A program made the position numbers and the translations under genes. From positions 1 through 18,393 of the forward strand of contig CAZVVN010000063.1 of the NCBI GenBank assembly GCA_964630665.1: a DNA stretch of 18,393 bases, given 5' to 3'. Source of the stretch: UBA9619 sp964630665. Lineage in GTDB: Bacteria > Pseudomonadota > Gammaproteobacteria > Arenicellales > UBA868. The notes beneath the pieces are model-generated. The model saw nothing but the letters and a program-made list of their open reading frames with translations, made no database searches and was not told the origin of the DNA. The first letter of the stretch is position 1; each line of letters opens with the position of its first letter. Positions 1-7,138 of this stretch are shown here, in pieces.

Positions 1-441
1 CCACCGAATACAGGCAACATCATCCGATTGTGTGCCAATACGGGCTGTGCGCTTCATCTCATTGAACCGCTCGGCTTTGCACTGGAGCAACCCCAGCTTC
101 GCCGTGCTGGTCTGGATTACGCTGATCTGTCGGCGGTAACGGTTCATCCCAACTTTGATACTTTCCTTGAAGTAGAAAAACCCGAGCGACTCTTCACCTT
201 CTCCACCCAACACCACCAGACTCCCGGGGAGTGCCGGTTTCGCAACTGTGACGCCCTGCTGTTCGGATCTGAAACTCGTGGACTGCCGGCGAGAATCCGG
301 CGACTCGCACCTGAAAACCACCGCGTGGTGATACCCATGCGCCCAGGCAGTCGCAGCCTTAACCTCTCTAATGCCGTGGCCGTCGCAGTTTACGAAGGCT
401 GGCGCCAACTGGGTTATTCCGGCGCCCATCGGATAAGCTGA
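1..441 (+). CDS. trmL: tRNA (cytidine(34)-2'-O)-methyltransferase TrmL, 5' end cut off
   Basis: SpoU/TrmD (SPOUT) family enzyme that 2'-O-methylates the wobble pyrimidine of the leucine tRNAs with CAA and UAA anticodons, using S-adenosylmethionine. The reading frame is open from base 1 and reads PPNTGNIIRLCANTGC, the near-invariant N-terminal motif of TrmL, so only about ten residues are missing upstream of the window; the TTG at 28 is internal and not a start. The knotted SAM-binding site is visible as FGSETRGLP followed by the C-terminal VVIPMRPGSRSLNLSNAVAV block. The protein ends at the usual place for the family. It is a housekeeping gene and shows no functional tie to what follows. Confidence 0.95.
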   Translation, partial: PPNTGNIIRLCANTGCALHLIEPLGFALEQPQLRRAGLDYADLSAVTVHPNFDTFLEVEKPERLFTFSTQHHQTPGECRFRNCDALLFGSETRGLPARIRRLAPENHRVVIPMRPGSRSLNLSNAVAVAVYEGWRQLGYSGAHRIS

Positions 442-522
442 CTCGACTGCAGTTCTTCCACCGTGCGGTACACTGCCCTGATTTTCTGACTACTTGATCC
501 TGGCCCGAACCATTCCGACTTG

Positions 523-1356
523 ATGAGTATCGCGACCGAACTGGTGAAACTGGTACACGATATCTGTCGGCAGCGTGTGCTGCCTGCGGTGACGTGGCTG
601 CACCTACCGCCGGAGCATCCCCGGGACCCGCACCATAAGAAATTTGGTGCGCTGCTGCTGGCCGACGGCAGTTGTGGATTCTTTTTCACCCGTCTCGACG
701 CCATGCTGGGCCACATACGCGCGCACATTGACATCGACAACGTCATCGGCACACCGGTGCTGGATCTTGCGGCCGGGTACGCTTCCAGCGACCCTTTGCA
801 GCGCACCCTCGGGCTGGGCGCGCTCAATGCAATCAGCCAGCATCTTTTCAACACGGACAAGACCTGCCTTGAGTACGGTTCTGACCCCCTCGGTCAAATG
901 GAGGTGGCCACCGCTCATCACGTCGGAATGGTGGGCTTTTTCAGGCCGTTGGTCCGAATGCTGGAGGGCCGTGAAATAGCGCTGACTGTGATCGAAAAAG
1001 ATGCTTTGTATCTGGACTATGGGGGCCCGGTGGAGGTAACTCTAGACACGGCTGCGCTGCAGTCATGCGACCGGGTTCTGGTAACAGCCTCGACACTACT
1101 GAACGACACCCTAGAATCGGTACTCGCCAGTTGCGCGCCTAGTGCTAGGATCGCCCTGATCGGCCCAACCGTCGGCTGTTTGCCCGATCCTTTTTTCTCC
1201 CGCGGGATCGATGTGGTCGGCGGTGCAAGTGTCGCGGACCTGCCAAAGCTCAAGGCGCACCTTCGGGCAGGCGACAACTGGGATGAGTCGGTCACGAAAT
1301 ACTGTATCTCAAGCCAGCACTACGCCGGTGCCAGGTCTTTGTTCCTGCATCAATAG
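523..1356 (+). CDS. DUF364 (putative heavy-metal chelation / Rossmann-like) protein
   Basis: 277-residue cytosolic protein; no signal peptide or membrane segment. The C-terminal half carries the DUF364 pattern: VGFFRPLVRML, then LTVIEKD, VTASTLLNDTLESVL, ALIGPTVGCLPDPFF and RGIDVVGG. The N-terminal part, with a GFFFTRLD segment, probably corresponds to the DUF4213 domain that usually precedes DUF364. The family has a Rossmann-like fold and has been proposed to bind metals or a cofactor, but no reaction is established. I chose ATG 523 over the TTG at 520; neither has a clear Shine-Dalgarno sequence. It lies 81 bases after trmL and 156 bases before the enoyl-CoA reductase gene, which seems to have its own promoter, so co-transcription with it is uncertain. 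The family call is good; the function is unknown. Confidence 0.8.
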   Translation: MSIATELVKLVHDICRQRVLPAVTWLHLPPEHPRDPHHKKFGALLLADGSCGFFFTRLDAMLGHIRAHIDIDNVIGTPVLDLAAGYASSDPLQRTLGLGALNAISQHLFNTDKTCLEYGSDPLGQMEVATAHHVGMVGFFRPLVRMLEGREIALTVIEKDALYLDYGGPVEVTLDTAALQSCDRVLVTASTLLNDTLESVLASCAPSARIALIGPTVGCLPDPFFSRGIDVVGGASVADLPKLKAHLRAGDNWDESVTKYCISSQHYAGARSLFLHQ

Positions 1357-1387
1357 CTTTTCTCCTCATGGCACACCCTGTAGAGCG

Positions 1388-1415
1388 TAGACACAGCAAA
1401 CAGCACAACTATAAA
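1388..1415 (+). promoter_or_regulatory. sigma70-type promoter candidate for the enoyl-CoA reductase gene
   Basis: TAGACA (1388-1393) and TATAAA (1410-1415), spaced by 16 bases, each match the consensus at 5 of 6 positions. A transcript would begin near 1422, giving a leader of about 90 bases before ATG 1513. This argues against a translation start at GTG 1417, which would sit at the -10 box. Read by eye only. Confidence 0.45.
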
Positions 1416-1512
1416 CTTGGTGGCTGCGGTCCTTCAGCCATCGTGTGTTCCAGTAATCTGCAGATGGTTGTTGCGGCTTGTCTTGACCAGAACACCAACC
1501 ACGGAATTCCTG

Positions 1513-2781
1513 ATGGACTCAAAAAACAGCTCTGAAACCTCCCAAGTCGAGAAGATCTATGCGCTCGGTGAGAAACCACCAGTCGGTGTTGTGCCTGAAA
1601 ACATGCACGCATTCTGTGTCCGCCAAGACCGGTTCGGTGAGCCCAAAGACGCCTGGCAACGAGAGATCATACCGGTCCCTGAAATCGGGCCCCAAGATGT
1701 GCTGATCTACACCATGGCCACTGGTATCAACTACAACAATGTCTGGGCAGCGCTGGGTTACCCCGTGGATGTCATCGCCGATCGCCAGAAAAAAGGCGAA
1801 CCGGAAGACTTTCACGCCGGTGGCAGCGACTGCGCTGGTATCGTCTGGGCGGTGGGCTCAAAAGTCAGCAACGTCACGGTCGGTGATGAGGTGGTCATCC
1901 ATTCGGGGTGGTGGGAGCCGGACGACCCTTGGGTATTGTCCGGCAGGGATCCCATGCTTGCACCCTCGACCCGTATCTGGGGCTATCAGACCAACTACGG
2001 CAGCTACTGCCAGTTCACCCGGGCCCAATCGCACCAGTGTCAGCCCAAGCCCCCACACCTGACCTGGGAACAGGCCGCGTGTTACATGCTATGTGCCTCT
2101 ACGGCCTACCGCATGCTTATGGGGTGGTCGCCTAATATCGTCGAAGAAGGCGACGTGGTCCTGGTCTGGGGTGCCGCCGGGGGCCTCGGGTCCCTGGCCC
2201 TGCAGATTGTTACTGCCCGGGGTGGCAAAGCGGTGGCCGTGGTCTCTGACGAGGAAAAGCGCCAGTTCTGCCTGGACAAGGGTGCTGTCGGTGTCATCAA
2301 CCGAAATGAATTCGATCACTGGGGGCCAATGCCTGACACCAACAGCAAGGAGTGGGGCACCTGGATGAAAGGGGCCCGAGCTTTCGGCAAGGCGATCTGG
2401 GAAGCCGTCGGCGAGCGCAAGAACCCGAGGATTGTCTTTGAGCACCCCGGGGAATCAACCTTACCGACGTCCGGCTTTATTTGCGATCTGGGGGGCATGA
2501 TTGTGATCTGCGCCGGAACCACGGGCTACAACGTGACTTTGGACCTACGCTACCACTGGATGATGCAGAAACGGTTCCAGGGCAGCCACCTTGCCAATGA
2601 CGAGCAGGCGGCAGCGGTAAACGAACTGATCATCTCCGGTAAGGTCGATCCGTGTCTGTCGAGTAGCTACAGCTTCGATGAAATCGGTCATGCCCATCAG
2701 TTGATGCACGAGAACAAGCACCCCTACGGCAACATGGCTTGCCTGGTCAATGCAAACGAGGCGGGCCTGGGCGCGAAGTAA
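1513..2781 (+). CDS. crotonyl-CoA carboxylase/reductase-like enoyl-CoA reductase (MDR superfamily)
   Basis: 422-residue zinc-independent medium-chain dehydrogenase/reductase, full length for the crotonyl-CoA carboxylase/reductase (Ccr) family, which reduces enoyl-CoA with NADPH and, in true carboxylases, adds CO2 in the ethylmalonyl-CoA pathway. Visible hallmarks: INYNNVWA (72-79), the NADPH loop WGAAGGLGSLALQ, VISDE-like AVVSDEEKR, KGAVGVINR, IVFEHPGE, CAGTTGYN, QGSHLAN (356-362) and NKHPYGNMA. Against the four CO2-pocket residues described for Kitasatospora Ccr (Asn81, Phe170, Glu171, His365), this protein has N75, Y158, Q159 and H359; the Glu is replaced by Gln in the segment WGYQTNYGSYCQF. 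It may therefore be a weak carboxylase or a plain enoyl- or acryloyl-CoA reductase. ATG 1513 is chosen because the 32 extra residues from GTG 1417 do not resemble the family and a promoter lies there. Family is certain, reaction is not. Confidence 0.88.
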   Translation: MDSKNSSETSQVEKIYALGEKPPVGVVPENMHAFCVRQDRFGEPKDAWQREIIPVPEIGPQDVLIYTMATGINYNNVWAALGYPVDVIADRQKKGEPEDFHAGGSDCAGIVWAVGSKVSNVTVGDEVVIHSGWWEPDDPWVLSGRDPMLAPSTRIWGYQTNYGSYCQFTRAQSHQCQPKPPHLTWEQAACYMLCASTAYRMLMGWSPNIVEEGDVVLVWGAAGGLGSLALQIVTARGGKAVAVVSDEEKRQFCLDKGAVGVINRNEFDHWGPMPDTNSKEWGTWMKGARAFGKAIWEAVGERKNPRIVFEHPGESTLPTSGFICDLGGMIVICAGTTGYNVTLDLRYHWMMQKRFQGSHLANDEQAAAVNELIISGKVDPCLSSSYSFDEIGHAHQLMHENKHPYGNMACLVNANEAGLGAK

Positions 2782-2869
2782 AGACTCTTAAAGTGGGGAT
2801 TCGGACGGATCGCTCGTTCGAGGCGTTGGTATGAAACCAATGATCACTGTGGATAGTATTTTCGGTAAC

Positions 2870-2895
2870 TAAGAGTGGGCACATGCCCACTCTTA
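2870..2895 (+). terminator. hairpin, probable transcription terminator after the enoyl-CoA reductase gene
   Basis: Perfect 11-bp inverted repeat: left arm TAAGAGTGGGC (2870-2880), loop ACAT, right arm GCCCACTCTTA (2885-2895). It lies 89 bases after the stop codon of the upstream gene. There is no T-run after it on the + strand, so it may act as an mRNA 3' stabiliser or a Rho-aided terminator rather than a classical intrinsic one. Confidence 0.5.
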
Positions 2896-3062
2896 TCCAA
2901 ACCAGAGTAGAACAATAAAGGCCGTTGAAATCTGCAGAATTACTAGCGCTAAAATGATTTACCACAGTGACGCAATCCTGGCGTGAACTCCCTTTCTCAG
3001 GTTCCAGTCACGGCGAAATCCATCCAAACCCAGACCCCACCTTAAGCGTTCAAAACCCTCGC

Positions 3063-3091
3063 TTGCACGACGCTCGCCGAGGGGCTATAAG
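3063..3091 (+). promoter_or_regulatory. weak sigma70-type promoter candidate for the transport operon
   Basis: TTGCAC (3063-3068) and TATAAG (3086-3091) with an exact 17-base spacer. The -10 box matches 5 of 6 consensus positions but the -35 only 3 of 6, so an activator would be expected. The leader to ATG 3170 would be about 70 bases. Low certainty. Confidence 0.3.
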
Positions 3092-3157
3092 TAGCGGAAC
3101 GACGCCCATCGTTTGCGTCCTACTTTGGAATAATTCGTATTTTTTGCTTTAAAGTTT

Positions 3158-3164
3158 AAGGAGG
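3158..3164 (+). promoter_or_regulatory. strong ribosome binding site of the binding-protein gene
   Basis: AAGGAGG (3158-3164) lies five bases before ATG 3170. It is the best Shine-Dalgarno sequence in the window, which fits the need for binding protein in excess over the membrane components made from the same operon. Confidence 0.85.
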
Positions 3165-3169
3165 AAACC

Positions 3170-4444
3170 ATGAAAAGGTTTTGCAAAGTCGTTTCAGTTG
3201 GTTTGGTCAGTTGCGCATTATCATTGAGCGCTCTTACGAGCAGCGCTGACCGTTCGGTCAAGGTATTGGGCTGGGGTGCACAGTCCGGGCCGCTTAAATC
3301 GTTTGGTGTGAATTCAGAGACAGCCCTTCGTTCAGCAGTGGCTGAAATCAATGCCGCTGGCGGCGTTAAGCTGGGTGATGGCTCGATGGCGCCTATTGAG
3401 GTCATAGGATACGAAGACAGCGCTTGCAAAAAGGATCAGAACATCGCCATCTTGCGCAAAACCGCGTCCACTACCGACGCGATCGTCGGTATGGGTGCGA
3501 CCTGCTCTGGCAGCTGCCAGGCGATGTTCGGTGTGCTGCAGAAGAAAGTTGGTGACTCTTCCGACTCTGGCCTGCAGATGCCGATCCTCGCCGACACCTG
3601 CATTCGCCCAGGTCTTGCAAAAATTTCCGAGTGGGCATTTCGCAATGTGCCTAACGAAATCGCCATGTACGATGCTTTGTTCGCCTGGTTGAGTCAGCAG
3701 CATCCTGACATCAAGACCTTCAGCGGCGGTACCGAAACTGATCAGGGCCATTCGTTTATCACTCATACCGCCGTTATTGTGCAAGCTGCAATCAAGCACG
3801 GTTTCGAGTGGGTGGGCCCAGCCGTTCCAGAACTTGGCCCCAAAGTTAAACAGGGTATGAAGGAGCTCCAAGCTGCTGCCAAGTCTCAACACTGGCTGAT
3901 GGGTGACACCAACTACACCGTGCAGGCCCGCAAGATCAAGAAGCAGAATCCTGACATGATTCTTGTGTCCTCACACCCTTTTTCGGCGTGCGGCTTCTTA
4001 AAGGAAATGAAACGTCAGCGTGTCAAGCCCAAGTTGCTGGTGGGCCTGACCAGTTCAGCGAGTCAGGAAACTTTGAATGGCTGCATGAAGGAAGCTGAAG
4101 GCATCATCATTCCAACCGGTTTCGCGCCGATCACCGCAGAAGCTCAAAAGGCCAATGATATCGTTGGTAAAGCCGGCGGCTTTTTGGATCTGCATAGCGC
4201 GGCCGCTTGGGAGAACGCTTTTCTGGTCAAGGCGGCTGTTGAAGCTGCCGGAATTACGGCCAGCTCCGATAGCGTGGACGCCGACCGTGCCAAGTTTCGT
4301 GATGCGCTCGCATCGATTACGGCCAGTGACGGTTTGATTGGCCCGGTCTCTCGCGACACTGCTACAGGTGAAGCCAGTAAACCCTATGTGTATGTTCAGG
4401 TCGTCGATGGCCAATGGAAAGTAATCCACGATCCACGCGGCTGA
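3170..4444 (+). CDS. HAAT-family ABC transporter periplasmic binding protein (type I fold, LivJ/LivK-like)
   Basis: 424-residue exported solute-binding protein of the Peripla_BP_6 / branched-chain amino acid group. It has a Sec signal peptide: basic start MKRFCK, hydrophobic core to about residue 22, and a likely cleavage after SSA (24-26). The mature chain begins with VKVLGWGAQSGPLKSFG, the usual first strand and ligand loop, followed by RSAVAEINAAGGV, an IEVIGYEDSACKKDQN segment and a hinge-region pattern later on. It has several cysteines (ATCSGSC, DTCIRPG, SACGF, NGCM), more than is usual, so structural disulfides are possible. It is the only binding protein for two downstream permease/ATPase sets. 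The family also carries amides, urea, aromatic acids and other small compounds, so the ligand is unknown. The AAGGAGG site fixes the start. Confidence 0.9.
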   Translation: MKRFCKVVSVGLVSCALSLSALTSSADRSVKVLGWGAQSGPLKSFGVNSETALRSAVAEINAAGGVKLGDGSMAPIEVIGYEDSACKKDQNIAILRKTASTTDAIVGMGATCSGSCQAMFGVLQKKVGDSSDSGLQMPILADTCIRPGLAKISEWAFRNVPNEIAMYDALFAWLSQQHPDIKTFSGGTETDQGHSFITHTAVIVQAAIKHGFEWVGPAVPELGPKVKQGMKELQAAAKSQHWLMGDTNYTVQARKIKKQNPDMILVSSHPFSACGFLKEMKRQRVKPKLLVGLTSSASQETLNGCMKEAEGIIIPTGFAPITAEAQKANDIVGKAGGFLDLHSAAAWENAFLVKAAVEAAGITASSDSVDADRAKFRDALASITASDGLIGPVSRDTATGEASKPYVYVQVVDGQWKVIHDPRG

Positions 4445-4471
4445 TTCTGGTTGATAACAACTGATGAGTAG

Positions 4472-4499
4472 TCCCGCGGTGCCGAAGTGCATCGCGGGA
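4472..4499 (+). terminator. intercistronic hairpin, likely attenuator between binding protein and permease
   Basis: TCCCGCG (4472-4478) pairs with CGCGGGA (4493-4499) around a 14-base loop, 27 bases after the binding-protein stop codon, and is followed by the pyrimidine-rich TTTCCTCTT. A partial terminator or 3' stabilising stem at this position is a common way to make more binding protein than permease. Confidence 0.45.
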
Positions 4500-4525
4500 T
4501 TTCCTCTTCGGCAAACTGATTAGCC

Positions 4526-5422
4526 ATGGACGACTTCTGGTATGAGTTTGTAGAGGTAACCCAAACAATAACCGATGGTCTGCTGTTCGGGTCCACATAT
4601 GCTCTGATCGGTATTGGTTTTACCTTGATTTTTGGGGCCATGGGAAAACTCAACATGGCCTATGCCGGGGCAGCGTTGGCCGGGGCTTATGCTGGCCTCG
4701 CCGCCTTTGTTCTGGTTAAAGCCCCATTGGTCGTCGTTTTCGGCGTATCCGCTGTGGCCGCTGCGCTACTCGGCTACGCGATCTACTTCACATGCTTTCG
4801 ATTCATCCCAACCCACAACCATTTAGCGGCCCTGATGGCCTCAGTGGGCGGATTGTTCTTTATCGATGAAGTTGTGGTTCATGTGACGCGCGGTTCTCCG
4901 TTGACGTTTCCGAGCATGTTCGATGACATCTATTTTGAAGTTGGCCCGTTCGGAATTCGCGGTGATCTCGTCTTCGTATTTATTATCGGACTACTCAGTA
5001 CTGGAATCCTGCTGTATATCCTATTTAAGACCCGTCTGGGGCTCGCGACACGCGCCGTCGCTCAACAAGATATTGCCGCGCGTCTTTGTGGTATCGGTGT
5101 CCACACCACCAATTCTGTAACTTTTGCGATAGCAGGTGTCCTCGGCGGCATAGCCGGTGCCATGACCGCAGCTGCCGTCGGCGTGCTGTCACCGGTGATG
5201 ACAGTACCGCTGACCGTCAAAGGCATTATTGTCGCGGTTCTTGGGGGGCTGGGCTCGATACCAGGCGCCATCATTGCCGGCCTGTTTGTCGGTGGGTTTG
5301 AGAATGTATTTCTTTACTTTCGTGGCATTGACGAACGAGACATGTACGTGGTCGCGTTGTTATTTTTGTTTCTTGTTTTCAGGCCTAACGGCCTGTTCGG
5401 CAGCACAATTACGCGAGACTGA
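4526..5422 (+). CDS. HAAT-family ABC permease, LivH type (set 1)
   Basis: 298-residue inner-membrane permease of the LivH/BPD_transp_2 family, one of the two different transmembrane subunits of a branched-chain amino acid type importer. The N-terminus reads TDGLLFGSTYALIGIGFTLIFG, the standard LivH opening, followed by further hydrophobic helices. The cytoplasmic coupling region is RLGLATRAVAQQDIAARLCGI, which contacts an ATPase subunit, and the C-terminal GGLGSIPGAIIAGLFVG and FRPNGLFG motifs are intact. ATG 4526 gives the usual start. It lies 81 bases after the binding-protein gene, beyond a hairpin, and 35 bases before its partner permease. It is clearly different in sequence from the second LivH of this window, so the two sets are not a recent duplication. 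Confidence 0.92.
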   Translation: MDDFWYEFVEVTQTITDGLLFGSTYALIGIGFTLIFGAMGKLNMAYAGAALAGAYAGLAAFVLVKAPLVVVFGVSAVAAALLGYAIYFTCFRFIPTHNHLAALMASVGGLFFIDEVVVHVTRGSPLTFPSMFDDIYFEVGPFGIRGDLVFVFIIGLLSTGILLYILFKTRLGLATRAVAQQDIAARLCGIGVHTTNSVTFAIAGVLGGIAGAMTAAAVGVLSPVMTVPLTVKGIIVAVLGGLGSIPGAIIAGLFVGGFENVFLYFRGIDERDMYVVALLFLFLVFRPNGLFGSTITRD

Positions 5423-5457
5423 GTTGAGTAAGCATTCATTATTGGTGAAACCTATCT

Positions 5458-6369
5458 GTGGACTACTACCTTAACCTGATCAATACGATCGGCATCCACA
5501 CTTTACTTGGTCTGTCGGCTTACCTGTTGATTCTGACTGGCCAGGTCTCTATGGCACAGGCCGGATTCTTCGGTGTTGGGGCCTACACTGCTGCGATCCT
5601 CACGGTAATCTTTCAATGGAGTATTTTGAGCGCAATTGGTGCCGCGATGCTGGTCACCGGGGGGTTAGCCTTCCTAGTAGGATTTCCAGCGCTGCGTGTC
5701 CGCGGTTTAATGCTGGTCGTCGCAACCATCGCGTTCAGCGAATTTGCGCGGATGTTTTTCTATAACCTCAAGTGGCAGGTTGTGCGCGACGGCACCGAAA
5801 TTGGCCCAAACGGCACCATGGGTTTTGCTGAGATTCGATACTTTAATGACAACGGTTGGCTCAATTGGGAGGTAACGACCTTCCTCTGGACCTTCGTTGT
5901 CGTGGTCATGGCTATTATCTGGTGGTCTGATCGGACCCGAGTCGGTGCAGTGTTAAGGGCGGTCGGAGAAGATGAACTCGCAGCTGACAGTACCGGTATC
6001 AACGTGACTGTCGTCAAGGTTTCGGCAATGACTGCAGGCGGAGTCGTCGCTGGACTGGCTGGTAGCCTCTATGCGCATCAGGTAACCGACCTTGATCATC
6101 ATACGTTTACGGTGTTGCTGGCCACCTTCGCCATTGCCTACCCGATTCTGGGCGGGCTTACGAACGTATTCGGCACTCTGGTCGCCGTGTTATTCATCCA
6201 GGGTTTATTGGTCGAGGGTCTGCGTTTTCTGGGTGACTGGCGAATGTTGCTGTTCGGCGCGTTGATCATCATCGCGATGAATTTCAAGCCAATGGGTTTG
6301 TTTGACAATCAGACCATTCGGATTCTCCAAAATGCCTTAGGTGTAAAGCGCCGTGGTGGTTCTACCTGA
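5458..6369 (+). CDS. HAAT-family ABC permease, LivM type (set 1)
   Basis: 303-residue inner-membrane permease of the LivM family, partner of the LivH-type subunit just upstream. The early segment SAYLLILTGQVSMAQAGFFGVGAY is characteristic; the coupling loop RVGAVLRAVGEDELAADSTGI is intact, and so are GGLTNVFGTLVAV and FKPMGLFD near the end. It starts with GTG at 5458, placed where LivM proteins begin; GGTGAA just upstream is a modest ribosome site. The stop codon lies ten bases before the start of the following ATPase, consistent with translational coupling. Confidence 0.92.
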   Translation: MDYYLNLINTIGIHTLLGLSAYLLILTGQVSMAQAGFFGVGAYTAAILTVIFQWSILSAIGAAMLVTGGLAFLVGFPALRVRGLMLVVATIAFSEFARMFFYNLKWQVVRDGTEIGPNGTMGFAEIRYFNDNGWLNWEVTTFLWTFVVVVMAIIWWSDRTRVGAVLRAVGEDELAADSTGINVTVVKVSAMTAGGVVAGLAGSLYAHQVTDLDHHTFTVLLATFAIAYPILGGLTNVFGTLVAVLFIQGLLVEGLRFLGDWRMLLFGALIIIAMNFKPMGLFDNQTIRILQNALGVKRRGGST

Positions 6370-6379
6370 CACATTCCCA

Positions 6380-7132
6380 ATGCTCGAAGTCAAAACATTG
6401 TCCAAGCATTTCGGCGGCGTGAGGGCCGTTGATGGATTAGACCTTCGAGTAGAAAGAGGCGAGATTTTTGGACTTATCGGCCCCAATGGATCTGGCAAAA
6501 GCACATTGGTCAACGTCATCTGTGGCGTGCTTCAACCCACGTCGGGTGAAATACTGTTTGAGGGTCGCTCGTTGGATGGTCAAGCGCCTAGCGCCCGCTT
6601 AAGAACCGGGATAGCCCGAACATTTCAAAATATCCGTCTTTTCGGCGGGCTAACTGTATGGCAAAACCTCTGGGTCGCGGGTAACTCCACCGAAGACATC
6701 AGATCCCAGAGCATCGTGAGCCGATGGATTGGCACCAGTACCAGACTAAAAAGAGAAATTGAAGTCATGCTGGAGTTCTCCGATCTGGCTGATAAAGCTG
6801 ATGTTCTCGCATCTAATCTTGCGTTCGGTGAACAGCGGCGTCTGGAACTGGCCAGAGCCATTGCTGCCAAGCCTCGACTGTTGCTGCTGGATGAACCGGC
6901 TGCTGGAATGAACCAGGCGGAAGTTGGGGAACTCGCAAAACGACTACGCAGCCTACGAAAACAAGGTATCACCATTGTACTGGTCGAACATGTAATGCAA
7001 CTGGTGATGGGTGTTACCGATCGCATTGCAGTTCTTAATTTCGGCTCGAAGATCGCCGAAGGCACCCCGCAGAACATTCAACAGGACAAGGCGGTACAAA
7101 CAGCCTACCTGGGCCAATCCGATGAGAGCTGA
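6380..7132 (+). CDS. HAAT-family ABC ATPase, LivG type (set 1)
   Basis: 250-residue cytoplasmic ATP-binding subunit of the LivG family. Motifs in order: Walker A GPNGSGKS (34-41), Q-loop TFQNIRLF with Q83, signature LAFGEQRRLELARA (147-160) with the key glycine G150, Walker B LLLLDEP with D171 and E172, and the switch histidine H204 in VEHVM. LAFGE in place of LSGGQ is within the normal range for LivG. A longer frame beginning at GTG 6353 overlaps the previous gene; ATG 6380 is preferred because MLEVKTLSKHFGG is the family start. It pairs with the LivF-type ATPase downstream. Confidence 0.93.
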   Translation: MLEVKTLSKHFGGVRAVDGLDLRVERGEIFGLIGPNGSGKSTLVNVICGVLQPTSGEILFEGRSLDGQAPSARLRTGIARTFQNIRLFGGLTVWQNLWVAGNSTEDIRSQSIVSRWIGTSTRLKREIEVMLEFSDLADKADVLASNLAFGEQRRLELARAIAAKPRLLLLDEPAAGMNQAEVGELAKRLRSLRKQGITIVLVEHVMQLVMGVTDRIAVLNFGSKIAEGTPQNIQQDKAVQTAYLGQSDES

Positions 7133-7138
7133 AGTGGC

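Larger units (their letters stand above)
2782..3169 (+). other. 388-base intergenic region between enoyl-CoA reductase and transport operon
   Basis: No convincing gene. It is more AT-rich than its surroundings towards the 3' end. It holds a small inverted repeat (TTGGT 2826-2830 with ACCAA 2836-2840), a strong hairpin (2870-2895), a promoter candidate (3063-3091) and the ribosome binding site of the binding-protein gene. A 61-codon frame from GTG 2967 has no ribosome site and no recognisable composition. Confidence 0.7.

Noticed and set aside
1417..1512. N-terminal extension of the enoyl-CoA reductase from GTG 1417
   Set aside because: The extra residues do not resemble the family's start and the frame would begin at a strong -10 box candidate; ATG 1513 fits better.
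2967..3152. 61-codon frame upstream of the binding-protein gene
   Set aside because: GTG start without a ribosome site, composition unlike a protein, and overlap with a promoter candidate.
3203..3214. Possible lipobox LVSC in the binding protein (residues 12-15)
   Set aside because: The hydrophobic stretch before it is too short and contains Lys at residue 6; a standard Sec cleavage site after SSA is better.
3332..3892. 186-codon minus-strand frame inside the binding-protein gene
   Set aside because: Shadow of a well supported gene on the other strand; no family motifs.
6353..6379. Upstream GTG start of the first LivG
   Set aside because: Would overlap the LivM end and add residues foreign to the family; ATG 6380 gives the standard MLEV start.
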